A stretch of DNA of 64,000 nt from OFTM10 sp964344055. GTDB lineage: Bacteria; Actinomycetota; Acidimicrobiia; Acidimicrobiales; Aldehydirespiratoraceae. The stretch's first letter is position 1. Each line of letters begins with the position of its first letter. Both the position numbers and the translations under genes were made by a program. Under the pieces are notes generated by a model, which worked only from the letters and a program-made list of their open reading frames with translations, was not told the DNA's origin and searched no databases. Of the stretch, positions 50,200 through 59,336 are shown piece by piece. Where the stretch lies: the NCBI GenBank assembly GCA_964344055.1, contig CAYFLT010000014.1, positions 6,022 through 70,021 of the forward strand, given 5' to 3'.

Positions 50200-51345
50200 G
50201 TGAATGCCTTCCTCCCCCCGAGTCGGAGCGACCGCGTACGAAGCGTGGTCGCTCTGCTCGGGCTTCTCGCCGTCTTCGCGGTGGTGGCCACTGTGGTCGA
50301 CCGTCTCGACGAGGAGCCGGTCACCGTCGTGCAGTCCGCGTCGGCCGACGGCGGGGCCGACGATGGTGGTCCCGAACCCGTCGACGTCCCGTCGGACCAA
50401 CTCACCGGCGACTACCTCGTCTCGGGCTCGTCGACCGTCTACCCGATCGTCTTGAGGCAGGCCGAGGCCTTCCAGGAGATCGCCCCGGGCGTCGCGATCG
50501 CGGTGGAGGGGCCCGGGTCGGGTGATGGCGCCCAGAAGTTCTGCAACGGCGAGGTGCCGATCGCGAACGCGTCCCGGGTCTACAAGGACGAGGAGATCGA
50601 GATCTGCGAGGCGAACGGGATCGAGTACATCGAGATCCGGCGCGGGATCGACGGGATCTCGGTGATCACCTCACCGGAGAACGACGCCATCGAGTGCGTG
50701 TCGTTCAACGACCTCTACGCCCTCATGTCGCAGGAGGCGACCGGCTTCGAACGGTGGTCCGATGCCAACACCCTCACGTCGGCGTGGGGCGGCACGGCAC
50801 TGCCCGATGTCGACCTCGACGTGTTCGGTCCGGGGGAGGAGTCCGGCACCTACGACTCGTTCGGCGAGATCGTGATCGAGTCGGTCGCCAAGGGCAAGAC
50901 CGGGCTCGATGTCGACTCGCGCGAGTTCACCAGGGAGCTTCGCCCCGACTACACGTCGAGCCCCGACGACAACATCATCCTCGAGGGCATCGGGGCGTCG
51001 CGGCACTCACTCGGCTGGGTGGGGTACGCATTCGCGAGCGAAGCGGCCGAGGCCGGACGGGCCAAGTTGCTCTCGGTTTCGTTCGAGGACGATGGCCCGT
51101 GCGTCACCCCCACGCCCGAGACGATCGCGGCCGCCGACTTCCCCATCGCCCGGTTCCTCTACACCTACGTGAGCGCCGACGCGGCGGAGAACGATCCGTC
51201 GGTCGCCGCGTTCGTCGACTACATGCTCTCCGAGGAAGGGCTCCAGGCGGTGAGCGCGGTGGGTTACATCGATCTCGCTCCGCCCGATCGGATTCGGGCC
51301 GAGTCCCTCTGGGTCAACCGGGTGACCGGCCCGGCTTGGGAGTGA
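50200..51345 (+). CDS. pstS: Phosphate-binding protein PstS (copy 2, membrane-anchored)
   Basis: A 381-residue protein nearly superimposable on copy 1 from VSGSSTVYPIVL onward (NASRVYKDEEIEICEANGIE, FGPGEESGTYDSFGEIVIES, RPDYTSSPDDNIILEG). The N-terminus differs: one membrane span (VVALLGLLAVFAVVATVV) and no lipobox Cys, so it is held by a transmembrane anchor rather than lipid. GTG start 7 bp after TAACGT. It leads pstS-pstC-pstA-pstB. Confidence 0.92.
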   Translation: MNAFLPPSRSDRVRSVVALLGLLAVFAVVATVVDRLDEEPVTVVQSASADGGADDGGPEPVDVPSDQLTGDYLVSGSSTVYPIVLRQAEAFQEIAPGVAIAVEGPGSGDGAQKFCNGEVPIANASRVYKDEEIEICEANGIEYIEIRRGIDGISVITSPENDAIECVSFNDLYALMSQEATGFERWSDANTLTSAWGGTALPDVDLDVFGPGEESGTYDSFGEIVIESVAKGKTGLDVDSREFTRELRPDYTSSPDDNIILEGIGASRHSLGWVGYAFASEAAEAGRAKLLSVSFEDDGPCVTPTPETIAAADFPIARFLYTYVSADAAENDPSVAAFVDYMLSEEGLQAVSAVGYIDLAPPDRIRAESLWVNRVTGPAWE

Positions 51346-51349
51346 TGCG

Positions 51350-52762
51350 GTGAGTGCCGCCGTCGAGCGCGACCTCCCTCGCCTGAGCGCCCGCACGATC
51401 GGTGCGCTGCTCGAACCGACGCTGTACGTCGTGGTCCTCTCGGTCGTTGCGGTGGTCGAGTACTTCGTGCGGGGACCGATCGGCGGATTCGGTCCGTCGA
51501 ACTACTGGATCGCGTTCGTGATCCTCGCCGCATGGAACGCCTGGATGTGGCCGGCGGGACACACCCTCACCGGCGCCTTCACCGAGGTACACATCGCCCG
51601 CCTCGACGGCTCTCCCGCCGCTCCGCTGACGATCATGGTCCGCGAGCTGACCCGATTCGGGCTCGTGTGGGGTATCGGCATCCTCGCGTTCGGGGCGGAC
51701 CTCCGCGTCGTCCTCGTGGTGGCGGCGGTGTGCGGCATCCTCATCTGGCGAACCCCCGGTCAGCGGGCCCCCTGGGACCTGGTGGCCGACACGTTGGTGG
51801 TCGCCCAGATCGACGACGGCACCCGGATCGACCTCTCCCCGGTCACCGAGGCCGCCGACCTGACCCTCGGTGCCGATCGCACCCGGCAGAACAACCGAGC
51901 CCGGCAGGTGGTTTTCGGTCTCGGACTGTCGTCGGTCGTGGTCAGCATCCTGATCGTCTGGAACATCTTCAGCGAGGCCGTCGAGTTCGTGGGTGCCTCG
52001 GAGTTCACGTGGGGCTCGCTCACCGAGATCGGCTGGTTCCCCCGCCAGGGGCGCTTCGACCTCTCGACCCTCTTCGTCGGGACCCTGTGGGTGACCGGGA
52101 TCGCCGTCGTGGTCGCCGGACCGGTCGGTCTCGGGGTGGCGTTCTACCTCTCGGAGTACGCCTCACCGGGCGTGCGTCGCTACGTGAAGCCCCTGATCGA
52201 AACGCTGGCCAGCATCCCTTCGGTGGTGCTCGGGCTCTTCGCCATCAGCTTCGTGGCGCCGACCGTCCTCCAGCCACTCGACGACAGCATCGGGATCTTC
52301 TCCCTGCTCGCGGCCGGCGTCGGCGTCGGCATCCTCACCGTCCCGATCGTCGCCTCCATCTCCGAGGATGCGATGCGAGCGGTGCCGATGGAGCTGCGCG
52401 AGGCGAGCTACGGGCTCGGGGGCCGCAAGGTCACCACGGCGTTGCGGGTTGTTTTCCCCGCGGCACTCTCGGGCATCTCGGCGGCGTTCATCGTCGCCAT
52501 TTCGCGGGCCATCGGCGAGACGATGGTGGTCTACATCGCCGCCGGCGGTTCGGGCGGGGCCATCTTCGAACTCGACCCCCGGGAGCCCGGACAGACAATC
52601 ACCGCGGCGATGGCATCGATCGGGGCCGGAACCGACAATGTCGCGGGGGTCGGGATCGCCTTCCAGAGCCTCTATTTCCTCGGGGCACTGCTGTTCATCG
52701 TGACGATGCTCCTCAACATCCTCTCGGACGCGATCGTCCGCCGATTCCGGCAGGTCTACTAG
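51350..52762 (+). CDS. pstC: PstC phosphate permease with N-terminal RDD-like domain
   Basis: A 470-residue protein; PstC is usually about 300. Residues about 10-150 resemble an RDD membrane domain: Arg at the start (RLSARTIGALLEPTLYVVV), two spans, then AGHTLTGAFTEVHIARLDGS, PLTIMVRELTRFGLVWG and the closing WDLVADTLVV; the first RDD Asp is Glu here. Residues about 180-470 are complete PstC: LSEYASPGVRRYVKPLIETL, ASIPSVVLGLFAISFVAPTV and the EAA loop ELREASYGLGGRKVTTALRV. GTG start 4 bp after pstS2. RDD domains are of unknown transport role. A fusion of this kind is new to me. Confidence 0.85.
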   Translation: MSAAVERDLPRLSARTIGALLEPTLYVVVLSVVAVVEYFVRGPIGGFGPSNYWIAFVILAAWNAWMWPAGHTLTGAFTEVHIARLDGSPAAPLTIMVRELTRFGLVWGIGILAFGADLRVVLVVAAVCGILIWRTPGQRAPWDLVADTLVVAQIDDGTRIDLSPVTEAADLTLGADRTRQNNRARQVVFGLGLSSVVVSILIVWNIFSEAVEFVGASEFTWGSLTEIGWFPRQGRFDLSTLFVGTLWVTGIAVVVAGPVGLGVAFYLSEYASPGVRRYVKPLIETLASIPSVVLGLFAISFVAPTVLQPLDDSIGIFSLLAAGVGVGILTVPIVASISEDAMRAVPMELREASYGLGGRKVTTALRVVFPAALSGISAAFIVAISRAIGETMVVYIAAGGSGGAIFELDPREPGQTITAAMASIGAGTDNVAGVGIAFQSLYFLGALLFIVTMLLNILSDAIVRRFRQVY

Positions 52763-52894
52763 TGCCTCTGACTCGCCTCCACCGTCCTGGTGTCGACTCG
52801 TGTGTCGGGCTGCTCCTGGCGGAGCGACGCCCGCCCTCGGTGGCACTCTCGTGCGAAGGAGCGGCCATCCATGGCCGCCGCGGGAAGGGGTGAC

Positions 52895-53812
52895 ATGCAT
52901 CAACGGGTGACCGTCGACCTCGCGCAGCTCCAGAAGCGCCGGGGGGCCGATGTCCGGGGCCAGCTCTTCCTCGGGCTGATCCTGATCGCCGTGGTGCTCG
53001 CCTTCGCCATGGTCGGTGCGGTCGTGTGGGACGTCGTCGACGAAGCGTGGGGGATCGTGTCGACCGACCTCTGGGGCTTCATCACCTCCAAGTCGTCGTC
53101 GCAGGCCGAGAGGGCAGGGGTCATCCAGGGCGTCCAGGGCAGCGTCGTCATCGCCGCCATCGTGGCGGCGACCTTCCCCATCGGGGTCGGTGCGGCGATC
53201 TACCTGGAGGAGTACGCCGAGGACACGCTGGTCACCCGCCTCATCCAGGTCACCGTACGCAACCTCGCCGGCGTCCCGTCCATCGTCTACGGCCTGCTGG
53301 GGCTCGCGGTGTTCGTGCAGTCCCTCGGTGGCCTCACCGGAGGATCGAGCGTGATCTCGGCCGGCCTCACGTTGGCGGTGCTGGTCCTTCCGGTGGTGAT
53401 CATCACGGCCGCGGAGGCGATCCGGGCGGTTCCCGCCTCACTGCGGGACGGCGCGTACGGGCTGGGCGCCACCCAGTGGGAGGTCATCCACACCCAGGTG
53501 ATCCCGGCTGCCATGCCCGGGATCCTGACCGGCACGGTGCTGGCGATCGCTCGGGCGCTCGGCGAGGCCGCGCCGCTGCTGGTGATCGGTGCGGTCGGGT
53601 TCTACACGACCGGCAACAACGACTTCGTCGAGCAGCTGCTGGGTGCATTCACGGCCCTCCCGATGAACATCGCCAACTTCGCTCGACTGCCCGCCGACAC
53701 CTGGCGGGGGCACGCGGCTGCCGCGAGCCTCGTGCTTCTCGTCCTGGTCTTCGCGATCAACCTGGTGGCGATCGTGGCCCGGGCCCGGATCTCCAAGCGG
53801 CTCGGACGTTGA
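52895..53812 (+). CDS. pstA: Phosphate ABC permease PstA
   Basis: A 305-residue permease with six spans: AIYLEEYAEDTLVTRLIQVT, NLAGVPSIVYGLLGLAVFVQ, EAIRAVPASLRDGAYGLGAT (EAA loop) and ARALGEAAPLLVIGAVGFYT. The ATG at 52895 follows GGGAAGGGGTG; a longer frame starts in the 132-bp gap after pstC, which otherwise holds no gene. Forms the channel with PstC. Confidence 0.93.
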   Translation: MHQRVTVDLAQLQKRRGADVRGQLFLGLILIAVVLAFAMVGAVVWDVVDEAWGIVSTDLWGFITSKSSSQAERAGVIQGVQGSVVIAAIVAATFPIGVGAAIYLEEYAEDTLVTRLIQVTVRNLAGVPSIVYGLLGLAVFVQSLGGLTGGSSVISAGLTLAVLVLPVVIITAAEAIRAVPASLRDGAYGLGATQWEVIHTQVIPAAMPGILTGTVLAIARALGEAAPLLVIGAVGFYTTGNNDFVEQLLGAFTALPMNIANFARLPADTWRGHAAAASLVLLVLVFAINLVAIVARARISKRLGR

Positions 53813-53823
53813 CAGGAACGACT

Positions 53824-54717
53824 ATGCCCGGAACGACCACGACAGGACCGTCGATGACAGAATCCGAGATGCGAACCATCGCGAAACCCACGAACCAGGG
53901 AGGCACCGACCTCGTGGAACGCGAACCGCTCGAAGAGGGCCGGGAGGTCTTCACCGTCGAGGGACTGAACGTCTACTACGCCGACTTCCGCGCCGTGGCC
54001 GACGTCGACCTCACCGTCCGCGAGCGCGAGATCACCGCCTTCATCGGCCCCTCCGGGTGCGGAAAGTCCACGGTGCTTCGTTGCTTCAACCGGATGAACG
54101 ACCTGATCGACATCGCGAGGGTCGAAGGCTCGGTCCGCTACCACGGGGTCGACCTCTACGACCCCGCCGTCGATCCTGTCGCGGTACGGCGCCGGATCGG
54201 CATGGTGTTCCAGAAGCCCAACCCGTTCCCGAAGTCGATCTTCGACAATGTCGCCTACGGGCCGCGGGTGGCCGGGATGAAGGGCAACCTCGACGAAGTC
54301 GTCGAGCGATCCCTCCGCAGCGCCGGTCTCTGGGACGAGGTCAAGGACCGACTCGACGCCTCCGCGCTCGGCATGTCCGGCGGTCAACAGCAGCGACTCT
54401 GCATCGCGCGTGCGATCGCGGTCAATCCCGACGTGCTGCTGATGGACGAGCCCTGCTCGGCTCTCGACCCGATCGCCACCGGTCGGATCGAGGAGCTCAT
54501 GAAGGAGATCCAGAGCCAGTACACGATCGTGATCGTGACGCACAACATGCAACAGGCCGCCCGCGTCAGTGACCGCACCGCCTTCTTCACCGCCGAGCTG
54601 GACGAGGGGACCGGACAGCGGCGGGGCAAGCTGGTGGAGTTCGACGAGACCGGCACGATCTTCTCCAACCCGGCCGACGAGCGCACCGAGGCCTATGTCA
54701 CGGGACGGTTCGGCTGA
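53824..54717 (+). CDS. pstB: Phosphate ABC transporter ATPase PstB
   Basis: A 297-residue ATPase: GPSGCGKSTVLRCFNRMNDL (Walker A plus PstB-specific NRMND), VFQKPNPFPKSIFDNVAYGP, MSGGQQQRLCIARAIAVNPD, LLMDEPCSALDPIATGRIEE and THNMQQAARVSD. An unusually long, variable N-terminus (about 40 residues) precedes the core; the ATG at 53824 follows pstA by 11 bp, but a later start is possible. Confidence 0.95.
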   Translation: MPGTTTTGPSMTESEMRTIAKPTNQGGTDLVEREPLEEGREVFTVEGLNVYYADFRAVADVDLTVREREITAFIGPSGCGKSTVLRCFNRMNDLIDIARVEGSVRYHGVDLYDPAVDPVAVRRRIGMVFQKPNPFPKSIFDNVAYGPRVAGMKGNLDEVVERSLRSAGLWDEVKDRLDASALGMSGGQQQRLCIARAIAVNPDVLLMDEPCSALDPIATGRIEELMKEIQSQYTIVIVTHNMQQAARVSDRTAFFTAELDEGTGQRRGKLVEFDETGTIFSNPADERTEAYVTGRFG

Positions 54718-54775
54718 TGGCGGCGTACCGTCCTGACCGGGTGGGTCGGGCCGACCGGTGCGGAAGGAGCAGCCC

Positions 54776-56215
54776 GTGAACGAGATCCGGAGCCAGCTCG
54801 ACGAGCGGCTACACCTCATCGGGCGGAACCTGCTCGAGATGACCGAGATGGTCGCCGACCGAGTGGGCAAGGTGACCTCCGCGATGATCGAGGGCGACAT
54901 AGCGCTCGCCGATTCTCTCATCGCCGACGACGACGACATCGACCTGCTCTCACTGCAGGTGGAGGAGGGCTGCGTCGACACCCTCGTGCGTGAGCAGCCG
55001 GTTGCGTCGGATCTCCGTTTCGTGGTTGCGGCGCTGCACATGAACAGCGACATCGAGCGCAGCGGCGATCTGGTCGCCAACATCGCAAAGGCAGTGGGTC
55101 GCCTCCAGGGGGCGCACCTCGATGACCACGTGCGCGACCTCATCGTGCACATGTCCGCCCAGGCGGTCGAGCTGTTCCGGCGAGCCGGCGAGGCGTTCCA
55201 GACCCGCGACGCCGAACTGGCCGAGTCGATCGACGAACTCGACGACGTGCTCGACGATCTCCACGTCCGCTACATCCAGGAGGTCATCCAGGACGCGCGG
55301 CGGAGTTCGCTCGATCCCCAGCAATCCCTTCAACTCGCCCTCGTCGGTCGCTTCTACGAGCGAATCGGCGATCATGCGGAGAACATGGGCGAACGGGTCC
55401 GCTACATCGTCGATGGTTGGCTCCCCGAAGCGCACGCAGTCGAGCGGGCGAAGGCTCGCGCCGAGTCACCGGAACCGCGGCCCACTCGCGGGCTCGCCGT
55501 GATCGACGCCGTCGCCGAGGAACGCCGCATCGATGCGATCCGTCGCGACTTCGTGGCCAACGTCTCGCACGAGCTGAAGACGCCGGTCGGCGCGATGAGC
55601 CTCCTGGCCGAGACCATCGCCACCGAGGACGACAGCGCCGGTCGGGAGCGTCTGTCGGAGATGCTGCAGCAGGAAGCCAGGCGGGTCGAGGACATCATCG
55701 ACGACCTCCTCGAGCTCACCCGGCTCGAAGAGACCGAGACCGACCGGAGCGAGTTGCTGGTCGGCGATGTCGTCCGACGGGCCGTCGAGAAGGTGCAGGC
55801 CTTCGCCGACGGTCACCGCGTCGAGATCGCGATGGTCGGCCTCCAGAGTCCCGCAAAGGTGGTGGGCGAGGAGCGGCAGCTCGTCCGGGCGTTGACGAAC
55901 CTGCTCGACAACGCAGTGCGGTACTCAGACCCGGATTCCCGAGTCACCGTGGCGGTCGAAGAACGCGACGACAAGATTGCCGTGTGCGTCAGCGACGAAG
56001 GCGTGGGTATCCCACGAGCCGAGCTCGAACGGGTCTTCGAGCGCTTCTATCGGGTCGACCGCGCCCGCAGCCGCGAAACGGGTGGCACCGGTCTCGGACT
56101 CTCCATCGTTCGGCACGTCGCGACGAACCACGGCGGAAGGGTGTTCCTCGAATCGAAACCCGGTGAGGGTTCGACGTTCACGGTCGAGCTCCCCATGGCA
56201 GGGATCGACGGATGA
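54776..56215 (+). CDS. PhoU-histidine kinase fusion (phosphate signalling)
   Basis: A 479-residue protein from GTG 54776 with AAGGAG upstream. Residues 1-218 are a whole PhoU (two repeats; DLRFVVAALHMNSDIERSGD and FYERIGDHAENMGERVRYIV). Residues 257-479 are a SenX3/PhoR-type kinase: RRDFVANVSHELKTPVGAMS with His265, NLLDNAVRYSD, DEGVGIPRAELERVFERFYR and GTGLGLSIVRHVATNHGG. The expected membrane spans of the kinase are missing; residues 238-255 (RGLAVIDAVAEERRIDAIRR) look like only the last strand of a PAS domain. So either PhoU now senses directly for a soluble kinase, or a deletion joined phoU to the middle of phoR. Partner regulator follows with an ATGA overlap. Confidence 0.75.
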   Translation: MNEIRSQLDERLHLIGRNLLEMTEMVADRVGKVTSAMIEGDIALADSLIADDDDIDLLSLQVEEGCVDTLVREQPVASDLRFVVAALHMNSDIERSGDLVANIAKAVGRLQGAHLDDHVRDLIVHMSAQAVELFRRAGEAFQTRDAELAESIDELDDVLDDLHVRYIQEVIQDARRSSLDPQQSLQLALVGRFYERIGDHAENMGERVRYIVDGWLPEAHAVERAKARAESPEPRPTRGLAVIDAVAEERRIDAIRRDFVANVSHELKTPVGAMSLLAETIATEDDSAGRERLSEMLQQEARRVEDIIDDLLELTRLEETETDRSELLVGDVVRRAVEKVQAFADGHRVEIAMVGLQSPAKVVGEERQLVRALTNLLDNAVRYSDPDSRVTVAVEERDDKIAVCVSDEGVGIPRAELERVFERFYRVDRARSRETGGTGLGLSIVRHVATNHGGRVFLESKPGEGSTFTVELPMAGIDG

Positions 56216-56910
56216 CCGACGTCGTCAGCGTGCTGGTGGTGGACGACGAACCATCGTTTCGCGAAGGTCTCCGCCAGGCGCTGAAGCAGGAGGGCTTCCT
56301 CGTGCACCTCGCCGCGGACGGCGAGGAGGCGATCGAGGTCTTCACCGCCTACCGGCCCGACCTCGTGCTGCTCGACGTGATGCTGCCGCGGATGTCCGGC
56401 ATCGACGTCTGCCGCCACATCCGCACCATCGACGAGACACCGGTCATCATGGTGTCGGCGCGCAACGAGGAGATCGACGCGGTCGTCGCGCTCGAGGTGG
56501 GAGCTGACGATTATGTGGCGAAGCCGTACAGGGTCCGCGAGCTGATCGCACGGATGCGAACGGTGCTCCGGCGGGCCGCTGGCAGTGGGTCTCGCGAAGA
56601 GGAACCGTCGGCCGTCCTCGAGGTCGGCGATCTCCGACTCGATCGGGAGCGCCACGAGGTCACCCAGGGGGATGAGCCGGTCCAGATGCCCCTCAAGGAG
56701 TTCCAGTTGCTGGCCCTGCTGATGGAGAACCAGGGCATCGTCGTCACCCGCCAGACCCTGATCGATCGGGTCTGGGGTTACGACTATGTCGGCGACACGA
56801 AGACCCTCGATGTTCACATCAAGCGGCTCCGCGCCAAGGTCGAGCCCAACCCCGAACGCCCCCAGCGCATCGTCACCATCCGCGGTCTCGGCTACAAGCT
56901 CGTCAACTGA
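56212..56910 (+). CDS. Phosphate response regulator, PhoB/RegX3 type
   Basis: A 232-residue OmpR-family regulator. Receiver: VLVVDDEPSFREGLRQALKQ, LVLLDVMLPRMSGIDVCRHI with phospho-acceptor Asp at about 54, and GADDYVAKPYRVRELIARM. DNA-binding winged helix: LPLKEFQLLALLM-type QMPLKEFQLLALLMENQGIV, RVWGYDYVGDTKTLDVHIKR and RGLGYKLV. Its probable targets are the GTTCACC repeats in this region. Starts within the kinase stop. Confidence 0.93.
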   Translation: MTDVVSVLVVDDEPSFREGLRQALKQEGFLVHLAADGEEAIEVFTAYRPDLVLLDVMLPRMSGIDVCRHIRTIDETPVIMVSARNEEIDAVVALEVGADDYVAKPYRVRELIARMRTVLRRAAGSGSREEEPSAVLEVGDLRLDRERHEVTQGDEPVQMPLKEFQLLALLMENQGIVVTRQTLIDRVWGYDYVGDTKTLDVHIKRLRAKVEPNPERPQRIVTIRGLGYKLVN

Positions 56911-56943
56911 GTTGTTTCGCTGGTGCCAGGCACCCGAAACAAC
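56911..56943. repeat. Palindromic intergenic element, copy 2
   Basis: Immediately after the regulator stop: GTTGTTTCG (56911-56919) pairs with CGAAACAAC (56935-56943) around CTGGTGCCAGGCACC. The inner palindrome is the family hallmark; the outer stem differs in sequence from the other copies but pairs as perfectly. Confidence 0.85.
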
Positions 56944-56976
56944 TTCGTGTCATAGCCGGTCGGTAGGGTGACCCGG

Positions 56977-59211
56977 ATGTCCGACTCGCCGCTCCTCGAC
57001 GGCCTCAACCCCGCCCAGTACGACGCCGTCCTCCACGAAGGAGGGCCCTTGCTGGTCGTCGCCGGGGCCGGTTCGGGCAAGACCCGAGTCCTGACCCATC
57101 GAATCGCCCACCTGATCGATCAGGGGATGTCGCCGTTCGAGATCCTGGCCATCACATTCACCAACAAGGCAGCCGGCGAGATGAAGGAGCGGGTCGGCGG
57201 GCTGGTCGGCCCGGTCGCCGAGCGCATGTGGGTGTCGACCTTCCACTCCGCCTGCGTCCGGATCCTGCGGCGCGACGTCGAGCGACTCGGCTTCCCCGGC
57301 CGGTTCTCGATCTACGACCAGGCGGATGCGGTCCGCCTCACCGGCTACGTCATCCGAGATCTCAACCTCGACCCCAAGCGATTCCCGCCTCGTTCGGTGC
57401 ACGCGGCGATCTCCGCGGCGAAGAACGAGAACACGAGCGCCGAGCAGTACGCCGACAACGCCTCCCAGATCTTCGAGCGGAAGATCAGCGACGTCTACCT
57501 CGAGTACCAGCGCCGGCTACTCGCCGCGGCCGCCATGGATTTCGACGACCTCCTGATGCGCACGTCCGAGCTGTTCCGTCAGCACGGCGACGTGCTCGAC
57601 CACTGGCGGCAGCGGTTCGGCCATGTGCTCGTCGACGAGTACCAGGACACCAACCCGGTCCAGAACGACCTCGTCCTCATGCTCGGCGAGGACCACCGCC
57701 AGGTCACCGTCGTGGGCGACTCGGACCAGAGCGTCTATGCCTTTCGCGGCGCCGACATCCGCAACATCCTGGAGTTCGAGGAGGCATTCCCGGATGCCAC
57801 CGTGGTGGTGCTCGAGCAGAACTACCGCAGCACACAGTCGATCCTCGACGCGGCCAATGCCGTCATCGCCAAGAACGTCGGTCGCAAGCCGAAGGACCTT
57901 TGGACCGACAAGGGCAGTGGCGAACGGATCGTGCGCTACCACGCCGACGACGAGTCCGACGAGGCCCAGTTCGTGGCCAACGAGCTCGCCAAGCTCCACG
58001 ACCACGACCACATGCGGTGGGGCGAGATGGCGGTCTTCTACCGCACCAACACCCAGTCCCGGGTGCTGGAGGAGTACCTCGTGCGGGTGGGGATCCCTTA
58101 CAAGGTGGTCGGTGGCACCCGCTTCTATGACCGTCGCGAGGTCAAGGACGCGGTCGCCTACCTGCGGGCGATCGTGAATCCCACCGACGAGGTCAGCGTG
58201 AAGCGGATTCTCAACGTCCCCAAACGCGGGGTCGGTGATTCCTCGGTGGGCAAGCTCGACGCCTGGGCGAGTGCCCGCGGCGAGTCGTTCGATCAGGCGT
58301 TGCTCCGGTTCGAGGAAGCGGGGGTGAGCGGTCGAGCCGCCACCGGGATCGAACGGTTCCTCGAGTTCACCACCGAGATCCGAAAGCTCGACGCCGGTCC
58401 GGCCACCATCCTCGAGGAGGCGCTCGAGCGCTCGGGGTACCTGGAGGAGCTGCAGTCCGAGCGGTCGGTGGAGGCGGAAGGCCGGCTCGAGAACCTGTCC
58501 GAGCTGGTGGGCATGGCCCGCCAGTACGACACGGTCGACGAGTTCCTCGAACAGATCAGCCTGGTGAGCGACACCGACGATCTCGACAACGACGAATCGT
58601 CGGTCACCCTCATGACGCTCCACTCAGCCAAGGGGCTCGAGTTCCCCGTGGTGTTCGTCATCGGCATGGAGGACGGTGTGTTCCCCCACATCCGTTCACT
58701 CGGCGAGCCGGCCGAGCTCGAGGAGGAGCGCCGCCTCGCCTACGTGGGGATCACCCGGGCGATGCAGAAGCTGCACCTCACGAGCGCGTGGAGCCGGATG
58801 ATGCACGGCACCACCCAGTACAACCCGCCGAGCCGGTTCCTCGACGAGATCCCGTCGGAGTTGATCGACGAGATCGGCGGCAGCCGCATGCTCCGATCGC
58901 GGCGGGAGCGGTCGGGTCGAGGTGATCGTCAGCAGATCGGCGGTGGGCGCACGTATGGCTCGGGGTCGAGTATCGACGACAGCCGCGACCACATCGTCGA
59001 GCAGGCAATCGCGGCGGCCAACCGGCCGACTCCCTCGGGGGCGGAGGCGATGGGCCTGAAGATCGGCGACGACGTCCGCCACTCGCAATGGGGCGAGGGT
59101 GTCATCATCGACATCGAGGGCGCCGGTGACAAAGCCGAGGCCAGCGTCCACTTCCCGAGTGTCGGCGAGAAGCGGCTCCTCCTCTCCTGGGCTCCCCTCG
59201 AGAAGATCTAG
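56977..59211 (+). CDS. pcrA: ATP-dependent DNA helicase PcrA/UvrD
   Basis: A 744-residue superfamily-1 helicase for repair and replication conflicts. LDGLNPAQYDAVLHEGGPLL, GAGSGKTRVLTHRIAHLI, VDEYQDTNPVQNDLV, GDSDQSVYAFRGADIRNIL, VVLEQNYRSTQSIL, VTLMTLHSAKGLEFPVVFVI and RLAYVGITRAMQKLHLTSA follow the family order. The C-terminal Tudor-like piece GDDVRHSQWGEGVIIDIEG is present. The ATG lies 7 bp after a TAGGGT box, which favours it over GTG 56968. Confidence 0.95.
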   Translation: MSDSPLLDGLNPAQYDAVLHEGGPLLVVAGAGSGKTRVLTHRIAHLIDQGMSPFEILAITFTNKAAGEMKERVGGLVGPVAERMWVSTFHSACVRILRRDVERLGFPGRFSIYDQADAVRLTGYVIRDLNLDPKRFPPRSVHAAISAAKNENTSAEQYADNASQIFERKISDVYLEYQRRLLAAAAMDFDDLLMRTSELFRQHGDVLDHWRQRFGHVLVDEYQDTNPVQNDLVLMLGEDHRQVTVVGDSDQSVYAFRGADIRNILEFEEAFPDATVVVLEQNYRSTQSILDAANAVIAKNVGRKPKDLWTDKGSGERIVRYHADDESDEAQFVANELAKLHDHDHMRWGEMAVFYRTNTQSRVLEEYLVRVGIPYKVVGGTRFYDRREVKDAVAYLRAIVNPTDEVSVKRILNVPKRGVGDSSVGKLDAWASARGESFDQALLRFEEAGVSGRAATGIERFLEFTTEIRKLDAGPATILEEALERSGYLEELQSERSVEAEGRLENLSELVGMARQYDTVDEFLEQISLVSDTDDLDNDESSVTLMTLHSAKGLEFPVVFVIGMEDGVFPHIRSLGEPAELEEERRLAYVGITRAMQKLHLTSAWSRMMHGTTQYNPPSRFLDEIPSELIDEIGGSRMLRSRRERSGRGDRQQIGGGRTYGSGSSIDDSRDHIVEQAIAAANRPTPSGAEAMGLKIGDDVRHSQWGEGVIIDIEGAGDKAEASVHFPSVGEKRLLLSWAPLEKI

Positions 59212-59280
59212 GTCAAACGCGGTGCCAGGCACCCGTTTGACCTTCGAGTTCGAACAGGGGTGCCAGGCACCCGTTTGACC
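59210..59280. repeat. Palindromic intergenic element, double copy 3
   Basis: Two units in tandem. Unit a: AGGTCAAACG-C-GGTGCCAGGCACC-CGTTTGACCT (59210-59243). Unit b, about 10 bp on: a shortened copy AGGGGTGCCAGGCACCCG TTTGACC to 59280. Both are followed by a CGAGTTCG direct repeat (59244-59251; 59283-59290). They abut the pcrA stop. Confidence 0.85.
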
Positions 59281-59336
59281 CTCGAGTTCGGGGACAGCTC
59301 CTGCCGGGCCGTTGATCGGTCGTCGGATCGGCCGAT

